Position numbers and translations under genes: made by a program
Part shown: piece after piece, positions 35,746 to 44,174 of the stretch
Layout of the letters: the number at the start of each line of letters is the position of its first letter
Numbering within the stretch: position 1 is the stretch's first letter
Notes under the pieces: model-generated
Told to the model about the DNA's origin: nothing
The model's input: the letters and a program-made list of their open reading frames with translations, nothing else
The model's database searches: none
Source: Planctomycetaceae bacterium
Lineage (GTDB): Bacteria; Planctomycetota; Planctomycetia; Planctomycetales; Planctomycetaceae
Length of the DNA: 64,000 bases
Reading direction: 5' to 3'
Assembly (NCBI GenBank): GCA_020638955.1
Contig: JACKHO010000003.1
Span: forward strand, 186,001-250,000

Positions 35746-35826
35746 GCGGCGACCTGAAAGTGTTGAGTGTCTTTCTCCATCATACCGCTGAGGAACGGCT
35801 CCCTTCAAATGGACAAACGGTCCTGC

Positions 35827-35854
35827 TTGACAAAAGTGTAGCCCAAGCTAATAC
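35827..35854 (+). promoter_or_regulatory. sigma70-type promoter with internal palindrome (candidate MntR operator)
   Basis: TTGACA at 35827-35832 and TAATAC at 35849-35854, spaced 16 bases, point toward the DUF1559 gene at 35909. The perfect inverted repeat TAGC-CCAA-GCTA (35839-35850) lies across the spacer and touches the -10 box. A second imperfect palindrome, ATTTAGCCAATGGTAAAT, is at 35870-35887. The divergent mntR start is about 80 bases away. Control by MntR is inference from position only. Confidence 0.5.
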
Positions 35855-35908
35855 TTCCTGCTCCGCAAAATTTAGCCAATGGTAAATCGCGAGTAAAGAG
35901 AACTCCTG

Positions 35909-36970
35909 ATGAAGCGACACGCGTTCACGTTAATTGAACTCCTGGTGGTGATTGCCGTCATTGGAGTACTCGTGGCACTTCTCTTGCCGGCAGTTCAGCA
36001 GGCGAGAGAAGCCGCGCGTCGGACACAGTGCAAGAGCCATCTCAAACAGTTGGGACTTGCACTCCATAATTACCATGACGCGCACGCCACATTTCCCGCT
36101 GGCTACTATTCGTTTGCGACGAGCAACGGTTCAGGCCCCGCCTCGGCCAACATCGACCCACAAAGTTGGGACGCCGCTCCTGGCTGGGGTTGGGGGACGG
36201 CACTGTTGCCCTACCTGGATCAGGCTCCGCTCTCAAATCAACTCGATGCGGCTCAGCCCATTTGGGCACCGCAACACGCATCTGGCATTGCCATGACGTT
36301 GCCAGTGTTCCTGTGTCCCTCAGCAACTGGTGGCGATGAACCATTCACTGTGCAGGACGCTGCGGGGAATCCCCTCCTGATTGGTGGGAGCTCTGTTCTC
36401 CTGGGGCGTTCGCACTATGTGGCGAGTCATGGTCAAGAATCCTGTTGGGGCGACTGTGGATCCTCGCTGACCGGACTGGTGTTCACCGACATCTACTCGG
36501 GGACGACGCGCACTGTAAACATCAACGGCAACGCCGGCGTTGTCGCGGACGGACCGTTCTATCGCAACTCCGCGACACGCTTCCGCGACATGACCGACGG
36601 CACCAGCACGACAATTCTGCTGGGCGAGCATTCCTCGCGTTTGAGCGACAAGACCTGGGTCGGTGTCGTTCCCGGTGCATTCACTCATCCGAGAATTTCC
36701 ACTCCACTCAACGGGTCTGATGCAGCAGCAACGTTAACGCTCGTCCATGCAGGACCCTCAGGGGGCGAACTCGACATTACCGGGTTTCCAATTATTCATC
36801 CCGTAAACTTTCCGACGCTGCATGTCGGTCAAATGTACTCCGAGCACGTGGGCGGCGGTCATTTGTGCATGGGGGATGGATCGGTCCGATTCATTTCGGA
36901 AAACATTGATTTGCTGACCTTCGCCGAACTGTCGAGCATGAGTGAAGGCGAAGTGTTAGGAGAATTCTAG
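35909..36970 (+). CDS. DUF1559 prepilin-like protein
   Basis: 353 residues. The N-terminus is a type IV prepilin/pseudopilin signal: KRHAFTLIELLVVIAVIGVL with Phe at +1 and Glu at +5, followed by LLPAVQQAREAARRTQCKSH. The DUF1559 body has LGLALHNYHDAHATFPAGY (about residues 48-66), several Cys pairs, and the C-terminal HVGGGHLCMGDGSVRF (about 310-325). Planctomycetes encode dozens of these; they are thought to be processed by a prepilin peptidase and to sit at the cell surface, with unknown function. The next gene starts on the last base of its stop codon. A good promoter lies upstream. Confidence 0.92.
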   Translation: MKRHAFTLIELLVVIAVIGVLVALLLPAVQQAREAARRTQCKSHLKQLGLALHNYHDAHATFPAGYYSFATSNGSGPASANIDPQSWDAAPGWGWGTALLPYLDQAPLSNQLDAAQPIWAPQHASGIAMTLPVFLCPSATGGDEPFTVQDAAGNPLLIGGSSVLLGRSHYVASHGQESCWGDCGSSLTGLVFTDIYSGTTRTVNINGNAGVVADGPFYRNSATRFRDMTDGTSTTILLGEHSSRLSDKTWVGVVPGAFTHPRISTPLNGSDAAATLTLVHAGPSGGELDITGFPIIHPVNFPTLHVGQMYSEHVGGGHLCMGDGSVRFISENIDLLTFAELSSMSEGEVLGEF

Positions 36971-37272
36971 TGCGTCATTTCTGTATCTCATTGGTCTTGT
37001 TGTTGATCATGGCTCCTGGGTGTCGTCGGTACGGCGACGTCAGTACCACGACCTACGAGTACGCGCAAGCACTTTATGGAGCATGTAGTCAACAAGATGC
37101 CGCGCGACTGGAGAAAGCGGAGCAGTTCATCAATGACGCCTTGGCTGGAGGCGACATCTCGGAAGCCGAGCATGGCTACCTGATGGATATTGTCGAACTT
37201 GCTCAGGACGAGCAATGGGACGAGGCGGCGCAAGACGCACGGCAACTCATGCAGGAGCAGGCAAAGTCGTGA
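36970..37272 (+). CDS. small lipoprotein coupled to DUF1559 gene
   Basis: 100 residues from GTG 36970, which overlaps the DUF1559 stop (TAGTG) by one base, so translation is coupled. The signal peptide SLVLLLIMAPGC ends in a Cys lipobox, and the mature part is an acidic helical domain (EKAEQFINDALAGGDISEAE, then QDEQWDEAAQDARQLMQEQ). DUF1559 genes are frequently followed by a short lipoprotein of this form. A role as a membrane-anchored partner of the pseudopilin is plausible but unproven. Confidence 0.78.
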   Translation: MRHFCISLVLLLIMAPGCRRYGDVSTTTYEYAQALYGACSQQDAARLEKAEQFINDALAGGDISEAEHGYLMDIVELAQDEQWDEAAQDARQLMQEQAKS

Positions 37273-37284
37273 CCAGTCGCCGCC

Positions 37285-37683
37285 CTATTCGGCGAAGGCT
37301 TCTTTGGTCTTAATGGTGTAATCGTCAACCAGTGCCTCCTGGAAGTCGTAGACACTCATGAAATCGCTGAGTTGATCGCGGTCGGTTTTCCGCATTTCAC
37401 CGCGTTCAATTAACTCGAAAACAATGCGACCAAAATCGCCGGTCGATTTGACGCCCCAGTGCTCAAAGACAGTTTTGGCAAGTCGACCAAAACGCTTCAG
37501 TCCCAGACGCTTGATGCCGTGCAGGAGTTCCTGCCCGGTAATGTGTGCTTCTTCGTCGTCTGGGTGGACAGCCGCTGGACGGTTCAGCTTCTGCTGCGTG
37601 AAGTGAAGAGCTTCAAACACGAACCGATACGCATCTGGATGGAATTTTAAGCCGCTCGCAGGCGATTGACTTATCACAGCCAT
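37285..37683 (-). CDS. Minf_1886-family conserved hypothetical protein
   Basis: 132 residues from ATG 37683; an in-frame start at 37749 would add 22 residues that do not fit the family. Conserved stretches are YRFVFEALHFTQQKLNR, HITGQELLHGIKRLGLKRFG and VFEHWGVKSTGDFGRIVFEL, ending in acidic helices. It is widely found in planctomycetes and verrucomicrobia, with no known function. It is soluble and mostly helical. It faces the DUF1559-lipoprotein unit tail to tail (12-base gap) and lies downstream of ilvB past a strong hairpin. Confidence 0.78.
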   Translation of the reverse strand: MAVISQSPASGLKFHPDAYRFVFEALHFTQQKLNRPAAVHPDDEEAHITGQELLHGIKRLGLKRFGRLAKTVFEHWGVKSTGDFGRIVFELIERGEMRKTDRDQLSDFMSVYDFQEALVDDYTIKTKEAFAE

Positions 37684-37858
37684 GACAGAATCTCTTGCTC
37701 CAACGACAATCGAACTCGCGAGACGACCACTCAGCCGACACGCATTCAACTATACCGGCGCATCTGCATTTGAGAAAAGACCTGCTGCACAAGATGACAA
37801 CATTTTTCGCAGGATTCGATTCATATCGGCAGAGATTGAACTGAAGCCAGTAACAAGA

Positions 37859-37889
37859 CAGGTGCCGCAACTTTGAGTTACGGCACCTG
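37859..37889 (-). terminator. hairpin terminator for acetolactate synthase gene
   Basis: Nine-base perfect stem CAGGTGCCG/CGGCACCTG, with four further pairs (AACT/AGTT) after one mismatch and a TTG loop. It begins about 20 bases after the ilvB stop. The following bases on the minus strand are TCTTGTT, only a weak T-tract. Confidence 0.75.
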
Positions 37890-37910
37890 AATTTTCGTGA
37901 TTGGCTCTCA

Positions 37911-39734
37911 CTACTCGATGATGATGTCGCGCACGGTTCCGCCGGCAGGAACCATTGGCAGCACGTGTGCCTGATATGGGCAAATGACATCCAGCAGGTA
38001 CGGGCCGTCATGTGCGAGCATTTCTGCCAGCGCTGCGGGGAAGTCTTTCTTGCTGCGGACCTGCTTGGCTTCGACGCCAAACCCTTTCGCAATGGACACG
38101 AAGTCGGGATACGTTTCTTCGTAGTGTCCACCTTCCCCTTCGCCCAGCCATTCAGGATGGTCAATCGGACCGAGGTAAGTGTGGGCACGGCGTCCTTCCA
38201 TGAATCGATCTTCCCACTGCACCACCATGCCGAGGTGCTGATTATTCAGCAGCAGGATTTTCACGGGCAGTTTTTCGCAGCGAAGCGTTGCGAGCTCCTG
38301 AACATTCATCAGGAACGAACCATCGCCATCGATGTCGATAACCATCGAGTCGGGATGTGCCGCCTGCACTCCCATGGCAGCCGGCAAACCGAAGCCCATG
38401 GTGCCCAGTCCAGAACTCGAGAGCCACTTCTTCGGCGAACGGAACTTGTAGTACTGTGCCGCGAACATTTGGTGCTGACCCACGCCGACCGCGACGAATG
38501 GCTCATTGTCGATGGTCTGCCGCCACAGTTCGTCAATGGCGTACTGCGGGAAGATGTAATCGCCAGATTCTGGGATGGTGAGCGGGAACTTCGCTTTCCA
38601 CTCGTTGAGTTGCTTCCACCAGTCGGTCAAATCGGCCGCGTCTTTCTTAGGATCGAACGACTTGTTGAGCGCTTCGAGAAAGACCTGCACATCAGCCACA
38701 ATGGGAATATGCGCCTCTTTGTTCTTGTGCATTTCCGAAGGGTCGATGTCGACATGCACAATTTTCCCGTGCTTCGCGAATTCTTCCAGCTTACCGGTGA
38801 CGCGATCATCGAACCGCACACCAAAAGCGAGCAACAGGTCGGCATCGTTCACGGCGTAGTTGGCGTAAACCGTTCCGTGCATCCCCAGCATGTGGAGTGA
38901 CTGGTCATCATCACCTGGAAACGCACCGAGTCCCATGCAGGTCATGGTGACCGGAATGTTCGACTTGCGAGCAAATTCGACCAGTTCAGCCGAAGCGCCG
39001 GAATTGATGACGCCACCACCAACATACAGAATGGGCTTCTTTGCCCGTCGAACGGCCGCGATGACCTGGTTCACCTGCTCCTGAGCCACCTGACGGCGTT
39101 CAGGATGGTAGCCGGGAAGGTACATGGGAGGATCGAAATCCAGCTCGTCGACGTTAATCGATGCCAGTTGAATGTTTTTGGGGAAGTCGACGAGCACAGG
39201 GCCGGGACGACCGCTGCGGGCCACGAAAAAAGCTTCCTTGATAATTCGAGGAATCGACTTCATCGCCTCTTTCACCGACTCCGGACAAGTGTAGTCCGCC
39301 GCGGTAATGAGATAATGGTGCTTCGTAATCGCCCGGCAGACTTCCACAATGGGCGTTTCCTGGAATGCATCAGAGCCAATAACCGCCTGCGGCACCTGAC
39401 CGGTCACGGCAATCAGTGGAACAGAGTCCATTTTCGCATCGGCAATTGCCGTCACGAGGTTTGTCGCTCCCGGACCGGAAGTTGCCATGCAAATTCCGAT
39501 TTCGTCACTTGTCCGCGAAACACCCTGAGCCGCGAACGATCCTCCCTGCTCGTGGCGGGGCAGAATGGTGCGAATGCGGTCGCGATATTTCCGCAATGCC
39601 TGGTGCAGCGGCATGCTGGCACCGCCGGGATAAGCAAATACGTGTTTCCCACCCTGCCGAATTAAGGCCTCAACGAGGATTTCAGCGCCTGTCAATGTTT
39701 GGCAGTCGGTGGTTTTATCAGTGGCGGTCGACAC
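37911..39734 (-). CDS. ilvB: acetolactate synthase large (catalytic) subunit
   Basis: 607 residues, normal for the biosynthetic AHAS large subunit, which condenses pyruvate (with pyruvate or 2-oxobutyrate) using TPP and FAD in valine/leucine/isoleucine synthesis. The order is TPP-binding N domain with FAYPGGASMPLHQAL and the catalytic Glu in PRHEQGGSFAAQG (about residue 61), the central FAD/domain M (ILYVGGGVINSGASAELVEF), and the TPP-binding GDGSFLMNVQELATL...LLLNNQHLGMV (about 468-500). C-terminal QAHVLPMVPAG is typical. No ilvN regulatory subunit or ilvC follows; the gene stands alone behind a terminator. The 420-base leader shows no attenuator that I could identify. Confidence 0.95.
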   Translation of the reverse strand: MSTATDKTTDCQTLTGAEILVEALIRQGGKHVFAYPGGASMPLHQALRKYRDRIRTILPRHEQGGSFAAQGVSRTSDEIGICMATSGPGATNLVTAIADAKMDSVPLIAVTGQVPQAVIGSDAFQETPIVEVCRAITKHHYLITAADYTCPESVKEAMKSIPRIIKEAFFVARSGRPGPVLVDFPKNIQLASINVDELDFDPPMYLPGYHPERRQVAQEQVNQVIAAVRRAKKPILYVGGGVINSGASAELVEFARKSNIPVTMTCMGLGAFPGDDDQSLHMLGMHGTVYANYAVNDADLLLAFGVRFDDRVTGKLEEFAKHGKIVHVDIDPSEMHKNKEAHIPIVADVQVFLEALNKSFDPKKDAADLTDWWKQLNEWKAKFPLTIPESGDYIFPQYAIDELWRQTIDNEPFVAVGVGQHQMFAAQYYKFRSPKKWLSSSGLGTMGFGLPAAMGVQAAHPDSMVIDIDGDGSFLMNVQELATLRCEKLPVKILLLNNQHLGMVVQWEDRFMEGRRAHTYLGPIDHPEWLGEGEGGHYEETYPDFVSIAKGFGVEAKQVRSKKDFPAALAEMLAHDGPYLLDVICPYQAHVLPMVPAGGTVRDIIIE

Positions 39735-40156
39735 GAGTTTTCCTCAAGTACATTAGTCAGCAGGACATCAAATTCAGTCAAACACAATACTGCGCTCGAT
39801 TCGCGCACGTTCAGCGCCGCAGATTGTGAACGTGAATGGTAACCGGAGTCAGTAGGACGGGCGACCCTCGAAACCGGTTCACGTCAAATTTCCTAAAGGA
39901 CGATGGCACGCAGGCCACACAAATTGAACCATCCAAGCCTGCCAACCCGCCCAATGGATCCGTTGCGTTCGACGTAAGTCTCATCTTTCAAGCTGATTAT
40001 ACGCAAACTCGTGGGCTTCTACTCGATTGCCGGGCTCACGATGTTGCGACTAACTCCACGGCCTCCGCCTTTACCCAAATTGACTGAACTACCGACTTGC
40101 AGTGAGCCGATACTATCTCGCATGGGGGTCTACCCACTCACCTGGAGTTGGAAGAA
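39735..40156. other. intergenic region upstream of ilvB
   Basis: About 420 bases between the divergent ilvB and the small membrane-protein gene. It must hold both promoters. I found no tRNA, T-box motif or clear attenuator and no convincing small gene. Confidence 0.4.
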
Positions 40157-40764
40157 ATGTCGGATTCATCGTCGCAACATCATTCGCTGAGTCCTGTTAC
40201 GGAGAGCGTTCCGGAGCAGGCTGTCGCCATTGCGCGGATGACCGGCCTCGTCGTCGTCACGCTGTTATTCGGTATGGCCTGGTCGCAGGCGAAGCCAGAT
40301 CCCCAACTTCTCGCCCAACGGGCGATGATTCAGCCCAACTTCAGCGGCAAACCAATTCCAGTCATGCTGGTCGAGCATCATCAGCAACCGGCTCACGTCG
40401 CGACAATTGCCCGAACTGAAACGCACCCATCATCGCAGTACCAGCCCTGCACGACTCGCATGTCGTTCTGGATGAAGGGAACATCTCCTATGGCACACAA
40501 ATCTCAATTGTGCGGGGTGACCTCACCTTGGAATCCGATGAACTGGCTGCACACATTGCCCAGTTGCCGATGGGAATCGAAGCGGGCCGCTACCGAATTG
40601 TCGACAGCCAGGGCGGAACCGGTTGGCTCATCATCCACAGCGCAATGGTCCTCCCAAACTCGCAACTCAGCGACGGCATTGCATCGACCCATCATGACAA
40701 TCAGACTGTTCGCTTCATCAAGGTGAGCGAAATCGCGGAAGCACCCACCCGCCAAGTTCGCTAA
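40157..40764 (+). CDS. small membrane-anchored protein, split by one-base deletion
   Basis: The first frame, from ATG 40157 (GGAG nine bases upstream), gives a polar N-terminus, one membrane helix (MTGLVVVTLLFGMAWSQA) and a periplasmic stretch ending ATIARTE. The frame then needs one extra base, near GAAACG at about 40431-40436; with GAAAACG it continues as NAPIIAVPALHDSHVVLDEG and on to the stop at 40764 (LGG...GTGWLIIHSAMVLPNSQ). The whole would be about 203 residues of unknown family. The lesion is at a run of A, so a base-call error is likely. It precedes the CinA-like gene by 36 bases and may be in the same operon. Confidence 0.6.
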
Positions 40765-40800
40765 CCGTCTGTAGATTCTTCGCACGGCGTGGTCGAACAA

Positions 40801-42021
40801 ATGCAAGCGGAAATTGTCGCGATTGGTTCTGAACTCACCAGCGGTGAAAAGCTCGACACCAACAGTCAGTGGCTCAGTCTGCAACTGGCTGACATGGGTA
40901 TTTCGACGCTGTTTCACACGACAGTGGCTGACAATATCGACGCCAATCTCCAGGCGTTGCAACTTGCTGTCGAGCGAGTGGATGTCGTACTCGTCAGCGG
41001 CGGACTCGGTCCTACGCAAGACGACCTGACGCGTGACGTGCTTGCCAAACTCGCAAGTGTCCCGCTTGAATTGGACGCGGAGAGCCTGGCACACCTCGAA
41101 GATTTCTTTCATGGACGTGGCCGCGAAATGCCCGAACGAAATCGTATTCAGGCGATGTTCCCTCAAGGTAGTCAGCCATTGCCCAACCCGGTGGGCACCG
41201 CTCCGGGCATTTGGCTTGAAGTGCCGCGGGCAAATCGTACGCCATGCCTGGTGGCCGCCATGCCCGGTGTCCCCAGCGAAATGTACAAAATGTTTCGCGA
41301 GCAGGTGCAGCCGCGACTTCCCGGATCTAGCCGCTGCATCAGACGTGCCCGTCTCAATTGTTACGGGTTAGGTGAATCAGCCACGGAAGAAATTCTGGGC
41401 GATCTCACGGCCAGAGGACGCGACCCCGAGGTCGGAATCACGGCCCACGAAGCAACCATCACACTGCGAATTGTCGCCCACGGGGCAGATGAACAGGAAT
41501 GCCAGAAGAAAATTGACACGACATTGTCGATGGCACGTGAACGACTTGGTGATCACGTTTTTGGCGTTGAAGATGAGAAGCTCGAAGATGTGGTTGTCGA
41601 AATGCTCCGCAGCAACGGACAAACCCTGGCGACGCTGGAATGGGGCACGGCGGGCCAACTTGCGGGACGACTCTTCCATGCTCAGGGAAGACGACGCGAT
41701 TCAAGTGGCGGCAATGAGTTTAACCCCTTGGCTGGTGGACAAGTTCAAAGCGGCGAAGTTGAAGACCTGCAGCAGGCCGCAGAAGCATGGCGAGCGCAAT
41801 GTGGTGCAAACTATGTGCTGGCCATTGGGCCAGAGAGAGTCATCGACGAGCAGGGCGCAAAGTCAACCGCGACGGAACTGCTGCTCCTCACTGACGAGGG
41901 CCTGCAAGAGGGGTATGATTTGTCCTGGAATGGCAACCCCGCCATCCGCCTCACCCGCACAGCCAAATCTGCCCTCGACTTACTCCGGCGTTTTCTCATC
42001 CGTACGGCAACGGTAAGGTAA
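40801..42021 (+). CDS. CinA-like protein with altered deamidase active site
   Basis: 406 residues from ATG 40801 (GTG 40789 is also possible). The N-terminal MoCF/COG1058 domain is intact: IVAIGSELTSGEKLDTNSQW, then VLVSGGLGPTQDDLTRDVLA (about residues 60-79), NRIQAMFPQGS and TAPGIWLE. The C-terminal domain aligns with the CinA/PncC NMN-deamidase region, but the usual ESCTGG is LEWGTAG: the catalytic Ser is replaced by Trp and one Gly by Ala, and the rest of that domain is only weakly similar. It probably keeps the ADP-ribose pyrophosphatase-like half but not NMN deamidation. No recA neighbour is present. Confidence 0.85.
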   Translation: MQAEIVAIGSELTSGEKLDTNSQWLSLQLADMGISTLFHTTVADNIDANLQALQLAVERVDVVLVSGGLGPTQDDLTRDVLAKLASVPLELDAESLAHLEDFFHGRGREMPERNRIQAMFPQGSQPLPNPVGTAPGIWLEVPRANRTPCLVAAMPGVPSEMYKMFREQVQPRLPGSSRCIRRARLNCYGLGESATEEILGDLTARGRDPEVGITAHEATITLRIVAHGADEQECQKKIDTTLSMARERLGDHVFGVEDEKLEDVVVEMLRSNGQTLATLEWGTAGQLAGRLFHAQGRRRDSSGGNEFNPLAGGQVQSGEVEDLQQAAEAWRAQCGANYVLAIGPERVIDEQGAKSTATELLLLTDEGLQEGYDLSWNGNPAIRLTRTAKSALDLLRRFLIRTATVR

Positions 42022-42071
42022 GCTGCGACGCTCGATTCACCTCTCCCTTATCCAACTGGAGTTCGCATCCG

Positions 42072-43130
42072 ATGAACCTCCCCACCGAATCTGTGACATG
42101 CCTCGTGACTGGCGGCGCCGGATTCATTGGGGCCCACGTCGTGCGCGAGCTGCTGGCATTGGATCAGAACCACGCGTGGGAAATTGTGGTTCTTGATGAC
42201 CTGTCCGGAGGCTTCCTCGATAACCTTCCCGACGACGACCGAGTCCACGTCGTGAATGGTTCGGTGACTGATGCCACACTTGTTGATCGCCTGTTTGCTG
42301 AACGAAAAATCGACTACGTCTACCACCTTGCCGCCTACGCGGCCGAAGGGCTCAGCCATTTCATCAGGCGTTTTAATTACACGAACAATCTCATCGGGTC
42401 GGTGAACTTAATCAACGCGTCGGTCCGGCACGAAGTGCAGCGTTTCGTCTTCACAAGTTCGATAGCCGTCTATGGTGCCGCTCAATTGCCCATGGCTGAG
42501 TCGACGAAGCCGCATCCCGAAGATCCTTACGGCATTTCCAAATACGCCGTGGAACTCGACCTGGAAGCGGCGCAGCGATTGTTTGGCCTCGATTACACCA
42601 TTTTCCGGCCGCACAATGTGTATGGACCGTATCAGAACATTGGTGATCGTTACCGAAATGTCGTGGGCATTTTCATGAACCGGCTCATGCGCAATGAGGC
42701 ACTGCCGGTGTTTGGTGATGGGGAGCAGAAACGTGCCTTCACCGACATTCGTGACGTCGCTCCCGGAATTGCTCGAGCGCCATTTGTGCCCGAGTCGCGA
42801 AATGAAGTGTTCAACATTGGCTCCGATGTCGCCGTGACAGTGAACCAACTCGCCGAGGCCGTGGCGACCGCGTTCGATACAAAGCCGGTCCTCGACTATT
42901 TGCCTGCCCGGAAGGAAGTCGTGTTTGCCTGGGCTGACCACAGCAAATTTCAGTCAGTATTTCAGCCAGGGCCGGAACACTCACTTACCGATGGAATCAC
43001 ACACATGGCCGAGTGGGCGAAAGCAATCGGCCCGCGCAGCAGCACGCTGTTCTCCAACGTGGAAGTCATGCGACATCTACCGGCATCATGGGCCGCTGCC
43101 TTGAAACAGAATGACAATCCGTCAGCCTGA
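42072..43130 (+). CDS. NAD-dependent sugar epimerase/dehydratase (SDR)
   Basis: 352 residues, extended SDR family. The Rossmann motif TGGAGFIGAHVVREL is at about residues 14-28, the diagnostic YGISKYAVE (YxxxK) is at about 152-160, and SSIAVYGAA precedes it. It resembles UDP-glucose 4-epimerases and UDP-glucuronate/GDP-sugar enzymes; the exact substrate cannot be inferred. The ribosome-binding site is GGAG ten bases upstream. It overlaps the convergent GT4 gene by nine bases and, with the glycosyltransferase and methyltransferase beyond, suggests a second glycan-synthesis patch. Confidence 0.88.
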   Translation: MNLPTESVTCLVTGGAGFIGAHVVRELLALDQNHAWEIVVLDDLSGGFLDNLPDDDRVHVVNGSVTDATLVDRLFAERKIDYVYHLAAYAAEGLSHFIRRFNYTNNLIGSVNLINASVRHEVQRFVFTSSIAVYGAAQLPMAESTKPHPEDPYGISKYAVELDLEAAQRLFGLDYTIFRPHNVYGPYQNIGDRYRNVVGIFMNRLMRNEALPVFGDGEQKRAFTDIRDVAPGIARAPFVPESRNEVFNIGSDVAVTVNQLAEAVATAFDTKPVLDYLPARKEVVFAWADHSKFQSVFQPGPEHSLTDGITHMAEWAKAIGPRSSTLFSNVEVMRHLPASWAAALKQNDNPSA

Positions 43131-44174
43131 TTTCTGCTGGCATAGTTGCATCAGCGCCTGCTCGTAACGCGGGAAGTTTGCTTCAATCGAGTACTTCTCC
43201 GCGACGGTCTTACGCGCCGCAGCACCAATTTCCTTTCGTAGCTCGGCTGATTCCACGAGCTGTCCGAGATTCTCAGTCCACTCGTCATCAGTGCGAGCGA
43301 GAAAACTGTTTTGGCCATGCTCCACAATGTGTGCATTCACGCCAACAGGCGAAGCCACGGCAGGAATTCCACAGGCCATGTACTGAATGAGCTTTAGTCC
43401 GCATTTGTACTTGTCCCACGTTTCCCCCTCGAACAGCGGCATGAGACCCACGTCGAGTTGGAGGAGCTGATCCACTTCGCGCCGCTTGTCCCACGGCTGA
43501 TGCACGACTTTCACACCCGACAAGTCGACCTCTTTGAGCGGACCAATGTCCGGCACAATGATGTGCAGTTCAAATGAAGTTCGCTCAGCGAGTTTGCGTA
43601 ATCCACCGCTAGCCGCCTGCAGATAGCGGAGGTTTCCCGTGGTTCCAATCCAACCAATCCGAGGAATTCCCGTGGAAGTGCCGGGCTCGGGTTTTGGCGG
43701 ATACTGAGCCATTTCGACGCACGTCGGAATGATTATGGTGTTCTCGTTGCGTGGCTTAATCCATTCTTCAATGAACGGGTTTCCGCAAATGACCAGGTCG
43801 GCCAGTGGAACCAGTTTCTCAAACTTTTCCGGGTAGCGCAGGAACACGCCGTCATCCAGATCCAGCACAATGCGCGAAGTCGTCGCCCGGAAACGTCGTT
43901 CCATATCGATGTCGGGCGCATCGAAGATTTCCCGATCAATGACGACCACGTCATCCCGTCGCCAGCGCGACTGGTACCAGTGCAGCCAACGCATGCTGCG
44001 CTTCAGCAACTGGCTCAGTCGAAAACCAATTGTTTTGTACCAGTCGTACTTTTGCGGAATACTCGATGCCAGCACGCAGTTGTGTCCCTTGTCCCGAAAA
44101 TGCTTCACGTAGGGCAGCATGCGAAATCGTGACGACGGGACCTGATCTCCTGAGCTGAGCATGAGAATTTTCAT
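43122..44174 (-). CDS. glycosyltransferase, GT4-like
   Basis: 350 residues from ATG 44174, chosen because GGGGA lies eight bases upstream and it forms an ATGA overlap with the preceding methyltransferase stop; a longer reading starting at 44288 runs inside that gene. The N-terminus MKILMLSSGDQVPSSRFRML is typical of the first Rossmann half; the second half includes RIGWIGTTGNLRYLQAA and GLMPLFEGETWDKYKCGLKL with the conserved Glu and YMACGIPAVASPVGVNAHIV. GT4-type retaining transferase of unknown donor. It is translationally coupled to the upstream methyltransferase. Confidence 0.87.
   Translation of the reverse strand: MKILMLSSGDQVPSSRFRMLPYVKHFRDKGHNCVLASSIPQKYDWYKTIGFRLSQLLKRSMRWLHWYQSRWRRDDVVVIDREIFDAPDIDMERRFRATTSRIVLDLDDGVFLRYPEKFEKLVPLADLVICGNPFIEEWIKPRNENTIIIPTCVEMAQYPPKPEPGTSTGIPRIGWIGTTGNLRYLQAASGGLRKLAERTSFELHIIVPDIGPLKEVDLSGVKVVHQPWDKRREVDQLLQLDVGLMPLFEGETWDKYKCGLKLIQYMACGIPAVASPVGVNAHIVEHGQNSFLARTDDEWTENLGQLVESAELRKEIGAAARKTVAEKYSIEANFPRYEQALMQLCQQKSG

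Noticed and set aside
39735..40156. Leader attenuator or T-box ahead of ilvB
   Set aside because: No branched-chain-codon leader peptide, T-box motif or terminator/antiterminator pair could be read.
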